A stretch of 11,552 bases of DNA. Source: Natronohydrobacter sp. (GTDB lineage Bacteria > Pseudomonadota > Alphaproteobacteria > Rhodobacterales > Rhodobacteraceae). This document shows, piece by piece, positions 6,519 through 11,552 of this stretch. Every line of letters starts with the position of its first letter. Within the stretch, counting starts at the first letter, position 1. The position numbers and the translations under genes are program-made. The notes beneath the pieces are model-generated. The model made no database searches and was not told the origin of the DNA. It saw only the letters and a list, made by a program, of their open reading frames with translations. The DNA lies in the NCBI GenBank assembly GCA_007118445.1, contig SKRP01000235.1:1-11552 (forward strand). Direction: 5' to 3'.

Positions 6519-6869
6519 ATGTCTGACAACCCCGACACAACTGCCAAACGCCCGCAGCAGGTCTATACGTTGCTGGTCGAACTGGGCCGCAGCCCGGATG
6601 ACGGTTTGCCCAAGGGCGCGACAGGCGCGGGGCTGTTGCTTTACGCGACCGGTGTGGACGAGGCCGAGGCCGTGCGCGAATCCGTGGCTGTGCTGAAAAC
6701 CGCAGGGGTCGCGCCGCTGAATGTGACCAGCTATGGCACGCTGGACGAACGCCTTGCGGCCGGGGACACGATCCCCGAGGAAGAACGCGACTTGATGGCC
6801 CGCGCGCTGACCGAGAATGCGGTGATCGTCGCGCAGAAAACATGGTTCAATGATGATGACAGCGACTGA
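6519..6869 (+). CDS. Uncharacterised conserved-looking protein upstream of dapE
   Basis: This 116-residue protein matches no family I recognise. It is soluble, with no signal peptide or membrane segment. The middle reads like a compact alpha/beta domain: VYTLLVELGRSPDDG, then GAGLLLYATGVDEAEAVRESVAVLKTAG, then a PLNVTSYGT strand, and a helix rich in Glu/Arg before a very acidic end (DDDSD). ATG 6519 is supported by AAGAGG 8 bases upstream; the longer open frame upstream runs into the hydrolase gene and is not used. It starts 25 bp after the hydrolase stop, and its own 3' end overlaps the dapE start by 14-20 bp, so translation of the two is probably coupled. From memory, small unannotated genes beside dapE occur in Rhodobacteraceae, but the function is unknown. 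Confidence 0.75.
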   Translation: MSDNPDTTAKRPQQVYTLLVELGRSPDDGLPKGATGAGLLLYATGVDEAEAVRESVAVLKTAGVAPLNVTSYGTLDERLAAGDTIPEEERDLMARALTENAVIVAQKTWFNDDDSD

Positions 6870-8001
6870 CCCGGTTGCGCTGACCGCTGAACTGATCCGC
6901 TGCCCTTCGGTCACGCCGCAAGAGGGCGGCGCGCTGGTGCTGCTCGAGCGTGTCCTGTCAGAGGCCGGATTCACCTGCACGCGGGTGGATCGGGGCGATA
7001 CGCCCAATCTGTTCGCGCGCTGGGGGACGAAAGGGCACGCGCGCAGCTTCGGCTTCAACGGGCATACGGATGTGGTGCCGCTGGGCAATCCGGGTGACTG
7101 GACCCGCGCACCTTTCGGGGCCGAGATTGCCGAGGGCCGCATCTGGGGGCGCGGTGCCTGCGACATGAAATCGGGCGTGGCGGCCTTTGTCGCGGCCGCG
7201 GTGGATTTCGTGCGCGCAACGCCGCCGGACGGAGCTGTGATTGTGGCGATCACCGGCGATGAGGAAGGGCCGGGCAAAGACGGCACTGTCGCGCTGCTGG
7301 ACTGGATGGCCAATCAGGGCGAGGCGATGTCGGCCTGTCTGGTGGGCGAGCCGACCTGTCCCGATGTCATGGGCGAAATGATCAAGATTGGGCGGCGCGG
7401 CTCGATGACAGTGACTGTGACCGCGACCGGGGTGCAGGGTCACGCCGCCTATCCGCACCGCGCGAAGAACCCGCTGCCGGTGCTGGTGAGCTTTCTGAAT
7501 CAACTGGCGCAGCAGGAGCTTGATCAGGGGTCAGATCACTTCGACGCCTCGACGCTGGCGCTGACCACGATCGATGTGGGCAACCCGGCTTCGAACGTGA
7601 TACCGGCCAGTGCGAAAGCGGTTTTCAATATCCGCTTCAATGATCTGCATTCCGGGGCATCGCTGAGCGCGCAGCTGCAAGGATTGGCAGATAAATCCAG
7701 CAAGAACAGTGGTGTGCGGCTTGATCTTGATGCGCATGTCTCGGGCGAGAGCTTCCTGACCCCGCCTGGTCCGCTGGTCGATCTGGTCGCGCGCGCGGTC
7801 GAGGCCGAGACGGGCGTCACGCCGGTCTTGTCCACTTCGGGGGGCACATCGGACGCGCGTTTTGTCAAGGATCATTGCCCGGTGGTCGAGTTCGGGCTGG
7901 TCGGCAAGTCGATGCATCAGGTTGATGAATTTGCAGAAGTGTCGGATATTCAGATGCTTAAGTCAGTTTATTCACGCATCTTGCAGGGCTATTTCGCATG
8001 A
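6850..8001 (+). CDS. dapE: Succinyl-diaminopimelate desuccinylase
   Basis: This 383-residue cytoplasmic zinc enzyme removes succinate from N-succinyl-L,L-diaminopimelate, giving L,L-diaminopimelate for lysine and peptidoglycan synthesis. The M20 peptidase metal and catalytic residues are visible: GHTD with His72 and catalytic Asp74, GRGACDMKSG with bridging Asp105, GDEEGPG with Glu138 (catalytic base) and Glu139, GEPT with Glu167, and MHQVDE with His356. The lid or dimerisation domain lies in the middle (about 180-295), with GRRGSMTVTVTATGVQGHAAYPHRAKNP at its start. Length and order fit DapE closely. Three consecutive ATG codons (6850, 6853, 6856) make the exact start uncertain; all lie inside the end of the preceding gene. 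The stop overlaps the next gene by four bases. Confidence 0.96.
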   Translation: MMMTATDPVALTAELIRCPSVTPQEGGALVLLERVLSEAGFTCTRVDRGDTPNLFARWGTKGHARSFGFNGHTDVVPLGNPGDWTRAPFGAEIAEGRIWGRGACDMKSGVAAFVAAAVDFVRATPPDGAVIVAITGDEEGPGKDGTVALLDWMANQGEAMSACLVGEPTCPDVMGEMIKIGRRGSMTVTVTATGVQGHAAYPHRAKNPLPVLVSFLNQLAQQELDQGSDHFDASTLALTTIDVGNPASNVIPASAKAVFNIRFNDLHSGASLSAQLQGLADKSSKNSGVRLDLDAHVSGESFLTPPGPLVDLVARAVEAETGVTPVLSTSGGTSDARFVKDHCPVVEFGLVGKSMHQVDEFAEVSDIQMLKSVYSRILQGYFA

Positions 8002-8423
8002 GCCTTGCTGTCGGTCTGACCGATGATCTGACGGCCTGTCATGCGCTGCGGCGGCAGGTCTTCATCGAGGAACAGCAGGTGCCCGAGACTGACGAAGTCG
8101 ATGGGCGCGACCTTGAGGCATTGCATATTCTTGCGAAGAAAGACGCAGAAGCCATTGGATGCGCTCGGATTTTACTGATCGATGATACAGGCAAGATCGG
8201 GCGTGTCTGTGTGTTGGCCGAGTATCGCGGTCAGGGGATTGGCGTGGCGCTGATCAAGGCCGCCTTACAGGTCTTGCGGGATCAGCCGGGCATCACGAAA
8301 GCAAAACTCGGATCGCAGACCCATGCCATCGGGTTTTATGAAAAACTCGGGTTTCGGGCGGTGGGGCCGGAATATCTGGATGCAGGGATTCCCCATCGCG
8401 ACATGCTGCGGGATTTGCCGTGA
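7998..8423 (+). CDS. GNAT-family N-acetyltransferase (ElaA/YjcF-like)
   Basis: This 141-residue single-domain acetyltransferase probably moves an acetyl group from acetyl-CoA to an amine, but the acceptor is unknown. The acetyl-CoA-binding motif A is RVCVLAEYRGQGIGVALI (69-86), with the pyrophosphate loop RGQGIG at 77-82. Motif B is AIGFYEKLGFRAVG (110-123). The start region RRQVFIEEQQVPETDEVDGRD (18-38) and the end GIPHRDM (130-136) are typical of the ElaA/YjcF branch. Its ATG overlaps the dapE stop in an ATGA junction, so it is very likely translated together with dapE. The 144-bp spacer after it contains nested inverted repeats, suggesting that this operon ends here. Confidence 0.88.
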   Translation: MSLAVGLTDDLTACHALRRQVFIEEQQVPETDEVDGRDLEALHILAKKDAEAIGCARILLIDDTGKIGRVCVLAEYRGQGIGVALIKAALQVLRDQPGITKAKLGSQTHAIGFYEKLGFRAVGPEYLDAGIPHRDMLRDLP

Positions 8424-8472
8424 CGATATGCCCAAGCCGTGCTAGGGGCCGCGCATGATCTGCATTCTTTCC

Positions 8473-8548
8473 GGCCCGCCCCCGTCACGCCCCGTCCACC
8501 CACCCTCGTCAGGGGCTGTGCCCCTGACTGACGCGCCGGGGGCGGGCC
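8473..8548. repeat. Nested inverted repeats between GNAT gene and rnr, possible terminator
   Basis: An inner hairpin (8508-8516 with 8520-8528, arms GTCAGGGGC and GCCCCTGAC, loop TGT) is a perfect 9-bp stem. It sits inside a wider perfect inverted repeat, GGCCCGCCCCCG at 8473-8484 with CGGGGGCGGGCC at 8537-8548. Folded together they would form an arm-on-arm structure covering most of the spacer. No T-run follows the inner hairpin, so it is not a textbook intrinsic terminator. It may end the dapE operon, protect its mRNA, or be a dispersed element. The rnr ribosome site begins about 10 bases after the outer arm. Confidence 0.55.
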
Positions 8549-8567
8549 TTGTGTGGCGAGGCGCGCG

Positions 8568-10799
8568 ATGAAACAGCTACCCTCGATGGATCAGCTGCGC
8601 GACTGGATCGCCGAGAACCCCGATGCCACAAGGCGCGATATCGCGCGGGCCTTCGGGGTCAAGGGCAGCCTGAAGATAGACCTGAAAGCGATGCTGCGCG
8701 ATCTCGAAGCGGATGGCACCTTGAAGCCGCGCCGGTCCAGCATGGGCGGCAAGCTGCCACCTGTGACCGTGCTCGATGTGCTGGCCCCCGATGCTGAGGG
8801 CGATCTGTTCGCGCGCCCGGTCGAATGGCGCGGCGATGCTGCGGCCCCGGTCGTGCTGGTGGTCACGCAAGCGGGCGATCCGGCGCTGGGACAGGGCGAC
8901 CGTATCCTTGCGAAGCTCGACGCCATTCGCGGCTCTGATTACGACTATCAGGCGCGGATCATCCGCAAACTGGGCGCGAACCCCTTGCGAATCCTGGGCA
9001 TTTTCCGCAAGGAAGCGCAGGGCGGGCGGATCGTGCCCATCGACAAGGGCGCGGATAAATTCTGGCAGGTGGCCGAGACCGGCGATGCAGTGGATGGCGA
9101 GTTGGTCCATGCCGAACCTGTCGGCAAGTCGCGCTTCGGTCCCTTGCGCGCGAAAGTCATCGAGCGGTTGGGCGATCCGACCGCGCCCAAGGCTGTGTCG
9201 CTGATCGCGATTCACCAGCATGGTATCCGCGACGAGTTTCCCGATGCCGTGATCGCCGAAGCCGACAAGGCCGGGCCTGTGCTAGAGAAAGGCCGCCGCG
9301 ACCTGCGCGCGCTGCCTCTGATGACCATCGACCCATGGGACGCGCGCGACCATGATGACGCGATCTATGCCGAGGCGGATAGTGATCCCGAAAACCCCGG
9401 CGGCTTCATCCTCTGGGTGGCGATTGCCGATGTGGCGGCCTATGTGCGCCCCAATTCCGAACTGGACTTTGAAGCCCGCAGGCGCGGCAATTCCACCTAT
9501 TTCCCTGACCGTGTGGTGCCGATGCTGCCCGATATCCTGTCGGGCGATCTGTGTTCGCTGCATGAAGGGGTGGACCGGCCCTGCATCGCGCTGCGGATGG
9601 TGATCAGCGAAGATGGCACCAAGCGCAGTCACGAGTTTTTCCGCGCGATGATGAACTCGAAAGCCTCGCTGACCTATGAACAGGCGCAGGCCGCGAATGA
9701 GGGCAAGCTCGATGAGGCGACGGCGCCTTTTGCGCAGGCGCTGACGGATCTCTTTGCCGCTTACCGCGCGTTGACCCGCGCGCGTGCGCGCCGCCAGCCG
9801 CTGGATCTGGACCTGCCAGAGCGGCAGATTGTTTTGTCGGATGAGGGGCGCGTGACCTCGGTCGCCTTCAAGGACCGCTTCGACGCGCATCGGCTGGTCG
9901 AGGAATTCATGGTGCTCGCCAATGTCGCGGCCGCCGAGACACTGCGCGAGAAAGGATCGGCGCTGCTTTACCGCGTGCATGAGGAACCCAGCCCCGAGAA
10001 GATGGAATCCTTGCGCGAACTGGCGCGCGAGTCCGGCTTCAACCTTGCCAAGGGGCAGGTGTTGATGACGCGGCATTTCAACCAGTTGTTGAAACAGGCC
10101 GAGGGCACTGAATTTGACGAGCTGATCAACATGGCGACGCTGCGCTCGATGACGCAGGCCTATTATGCGCCGCAGAATTTCGGGCATTTCGGGCTGGCCT
10201 TGCGGGAATACGCGCATTTCACCTCGCCCATCCGCCGCTACGCTGACCTGATCGTGCATCGCGGGCTGATTGCGGCGCATAAATGGGGCGATGACGGGCT
10301 AAGCCCTTGGGATATCGAGCATCTCGAAGAAACCGCCAAAGCGATTTCCGAGGCAGAGCGCCGTTCGATGGCGGCAGAGCGAGACACGGCGGACCGCTAT
10401 CTGGCCGCCTATCTGGCAGATCGTGTTGGGGCAGAGTTCTCGGGTCGTGTCTCCGGTGTCGCGCGGTTCGGGGTGTTCGTGAAGCTGGATGAGACCGGGG
10501 CGGATGGTCTGGTGCCGATCCGCGCGATTGGAGACGAGTATTTCCGCCATGACCCGGAAGCACAGACCCTTGAGGGCGAAAAGACCGGGTTTCGGATCGG
10601 GCTGGGGCAGCGGGTAAAGGTGAAACTGGCGGAGGCAGAGCCGGTCACAGGCGGCATCGCCTTGGAATTGCTGGAGGTTGAGGGCGAAGCGCCTGTGCGC
10701 GCTGCACGGCGTGGGCGCAAGGGGCCTGTGCGACGTTCGGTCGGTAAGGCGCGGACGGCAACGGCCAAGGCGAAGAAGAAGCTCAAACGCAAGCGCTAG
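8568..10799 (+). CDS. rnr: Ribonuclease R
   Basis: This 743-residue 3'-to-5' exoribonuclease degrades structured RNA and takes part in RNA quality control and turnover. Domains in order: an N-terminal winged helix (about 5-55, DQLRDWIAENPDATRRDIARAFGVKG), cold-shock-like RNA-binding regions, and the RNB catalytic domain with the metal-binding aspartates in DPWDARDHDD (Asp255, Asp261, Asp263, Asp264). The conserved RNB end follows (HFGLALREYAHFTSPIRRYADLIVHRGL), then an S1 domain (about 620-700, FSGRVSGVARFGVFVKLDETGADGLVPI) and a Lys/Arg-rich tail ending KKKLKRKR. ATG 8568 is preferred because GCGAGG lies 5 bases upstream; a GTG at 8553 would add five residues. E. coli RNase R is somewhat longer, about 810 residues. 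The upstream hairpins suggest a separate transcript, though no convincing promoter is visible in the 144-bp gap. Confidence 0.96.
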   Translation: MKQLPSMDQLRDWIAENPDATRRDIARAFGVKGSLKIDLKAMLRDLEADGTLKPRRSSMGGKLPPVTVLDVLAPDAEGDLFARPVEWRGDAAAPVVLVVTQAGDPALGQGDRILAKLDAIRGSDYDYQARIIRKLGANPLRILGIFRKEAQGGRIVPIDKGADKFWQVAETGDAVDGELVHAEPVGKSRFGPLRAKVIERLGDPTAPKAVSLIAIHQHGIRDEFPDAVIAEADKAGPVLEKGRRDLRALPLMTIDPWDARDHDDAIYAEADSDPENPGGFILWVAIADVAAYVRPNSELDFEARRRGNSTYFPDRVVPMLPDILSGDLCSLHEGVDRPCIALRMVISEDGTKRSHEFFRAMMNSKASLTYEQAQAANEGKLDEATAPFAQALTDLFAAYRALTRARARRQPLDLDLPERQIVLSDEGRVTSVAFKDRFDAHRLVEEFMVLANVAAAETLREKGSALLYRVHEEPSPEKMESLRELARESGFNLAKGQVLMTRHFNQLLKQAEGTEFDELINMATLRSMTQAYYAPQNFGHFGLALREYAHFTSPIRRYADLIVHRGLIAAHKWGDDGLSPWDIEHLEETAKAISEAERRSMAAERDTADRYLAAYLADRVGAEFSGRVSGVARFGVFVKLDETGADGLVPIRAIGDEYFRHDPEAQTLEGEKTGFRIGLGQRVKVKLAEAEPVTGGIALELLEVEGEAPVRAARRGRKGPVRRSVGKARTATAKAKKKLKRKR

Positions 10800-10918
10800 T
10801 GGTTTGCACTTGGCACAGGATCGCCGACAACTGCTTCGAGCCCTTAGCCGACACTGTACGCCTTACCACCGACCGTCAAAACGATCTGAAGACCATGGCT
10901 TATAGTAGGGTCAATTGC
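10800..10918. other. Spacer between convergent rnr and psiE-like genes
   Basis: These 119 bases carry no open frame with a recognisable product and no strong hairpin or T-run, so the end of the rnr transcript is not explained by an obvious intrinsic terminator. Base composition falls from the high GC of rnr to about half GC, and stays lower through the next gene. I see no tRNA, direct repeat or attachment site in it. Confidence 0.5.
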
Positions 10919-11353
10919 TTAGTCGTCCCCCGTCGGTGCAGGATCAAAATAAATGACCAGAGCCAGTGATGCAGCAAGCGCCAAAACTGCCGCGGCCAGA
11001 GCAAAAAGCAGAGTGCCGTCTACAGCTTCGAGGTCGATCAGGATCAGCTTCCGCACCACCGCTAGAAGACCGATAACAAGGATAATGCGCACCTGCACAA
11101 AGCCTCGACGACCCTCTATGAGCAAGATGATTGACCGAGCCAGTTCCAGAGCAATGATCGCGGCAAGCAGTCGGTCGAACAGCGATTGAAATATGCCATA
11201 CGAAATATCAATGTTCGGTTCCAAGGCGACGAAATAGGTGAACCGGAGAAACGACCAGGCCGCAAGAATGATCACAACGCCCATCCCAATCAGCAGCGCT
11301 ATGGAGACTAGCCGTTCAAGATAAGTGAAGTGAGTCCGTAGGAGTTCTTTCAT
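10919..11353 (-). CDS. PsiE-family (phosphate-starvation-inducible) small membrane protein
   Basis: This 144-residue inner-membrane protein has four hydrophobic segments, at about 15-41, 58-79, 87-107 and 113-136, as in the PsiE family. The most family-like part is the ELARSIILLIEGRR (70-83) and VRIILVIGLLAVVRKLILID (88-107) pair, with charged residues inside or next to the helices. PsiE is linked by name to phosphate starvation in E. coli, but its biochemical role is not known. The start is placed at the ATG giving MKELLRTHFTYLERL; the frame stays open upstream to a TTG near 11515, but that extension does not look like protein. No Shine-Dalgarno sequence precedes the ATG. Base and codon use are less GC-rich than in neighbouring genes, which may mark a different history. 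It converges on rnr. Confidence 0.78.
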   Translation of the reverse strand: MKELLRTHFTYLERLVSIALLIGMGVVIILAAWSFLRFTYFVALEPNIDISYGIFQSLFDRLLAAIIALELARSIILLIEGRRGFVQVRIILVIGLLAVVRKLILIDLEAVDGTLLFALAAAVLALAASLALVIYFDPAPTGDD

Positions 11354-11388
11354 GCAGATGAGAGTAACTGACCATGCGACGTTGTCAT
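11354..11388 (-). promoter_or_regulatory. Candidate promoter giving a near-leaderless psiE-like mRNA
   Basis: On the minus strand ATGACA (11388-11383, 5 of 6 matches to the -35) is followed by a 16-base spacer and TACTCT (11366-11361, 3 of 6 matches to the -10). Only seven bases separate this -10 from the ATG, so transcription would begin at or next to the start codon. That agrees with the lack of a ribosome-binding site. The -10 match is weak. Confidence 0.3.
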
Positions 11389-11552
11389 CCACCTTTTTCA
11401 GGCGAATGCTTTGATTGGAAATACCTCTGCCGCATGGATCCGGCATTCCCAAGTGGCCCGCAGCCTGCCCAAAAAGACATCGTGATGCCGCGCTATGAAT
11501 GAGCGGTTTCTTCAATGCCGGTTTCGCTGGTCGATGTCCGCTCCGTCCCGCA
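11389..11552. other. Gene-free right end of the window
   Basis: These 164 bases show no recognisable protein in any frame. A short open stretch starts with ATG at 11515 and runs off the end, but 12 codons are too few to judge. The last part (GGTTTCGCTGGTCGATGTCC and neighbours) reminds me of non-coding remnant sequences that recur between genes in Rhodobacteraceae; this is recall only. No tRNA, repeat or terminator is evident. Confidence 0.4.

Noticed and set aside
8553..8567. GTG at 8553 as the rnr start
   Set aside because: It would place the purine-rich GCGAGG sequence inside the gene; ATG 8568 has that sequence at a proper distance and starts at the usual position before the winged helix.
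9282..10280. 332-residue minus-strand open frame inside rnr
   Set aside because: It is the antisense of the RNase R catalytic domain and shows no recognisable motif; the plus strand encodes a complete conserved protein.
11378..11399. Possible Pho box (TTGTCAT, four bases, then CTTTTTC) upstream of the PsiE-like gene
   Set aside because: The first half matches six of seven positions of CTGTCAT, but the second only three, and no second unit follows. This is too weak to call PhoB control.
1..11552. CRISPR array, tRNA or rRNA genes, insertion sequence or defence cluster
   Set aside because: I found no regularly spaced repeats, no cloverleaf-like or rRNA sequence, no transposase motif and no terminal inverted repeats with target duplications anywhere in the window.

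Overview
The window reads as chromosomal DNA of a GC-rich alphaproteobacterium, most likely a phototrophic member of the Rhodobacterales/Rhodobacteraceae. The basis is the style of the LpxD, RNase R and DapE proteins, the TAXI-type TRAP transporter, the GC-rich intergenic hairpins, and above all a gene that closely resembles bciA, the 8-vinyl reductase of bacteriochlorophyll synthesis. This genus-level guess is inference from recognised protein families; no search was run.

Layout. Bases 1-2940 (+) carry the last 62 codons of a TAXI-family TRAP solute-binding protein, a strong hairpin, and a long fused TRAP permease with an extra C-terminal domain. Bases 2941-3030 are a GC-rich, hairpin-rich spacer between convergent genes. 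Bases 3031-5713 (-) hold, in transcription order, lpxD (lipid A), a flavin-reductase-like gene and bciA. A near-perfect PpsR/CrtJ-type palindrome sits directly in front of bciA. Bases 5816-8423 (+), divergent from lpxD, carry an SGNH hydrolase, an uncharacterised 116-residue protein, dapE (lysine and cell wall precursor synthesis) and a GNAT acetyltransferase. The last three genes are tightly packed with overlaps. After a spacer with nested inverted repeats comes rnr (RNase R, 8568-10799). The right end (10800-11552) has lower GC and holds a small PsiE-family membrane protein on the minus strand.

How the genes fit together. Most are housekeeping: envelope building (lpxD, dapE), RNA turnover (rnr) and solute uptake (TRAP). 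The one pathway-specific gene is bciA, which ties this ordinary locus to photosynthesis, and its upstream palindrome suggests oxygen/light control separate from the genes upstream of it. I found no mobile element, CRISPR array, rRNA, tRNA or defence system. There is no gene-free stretch longer than 300 bases. I do not see a clearly undescribed system here; the points most worth checking are the bciA operator, the uncharacterised protein coupled to dapE, and the intergenic hairpin elements.
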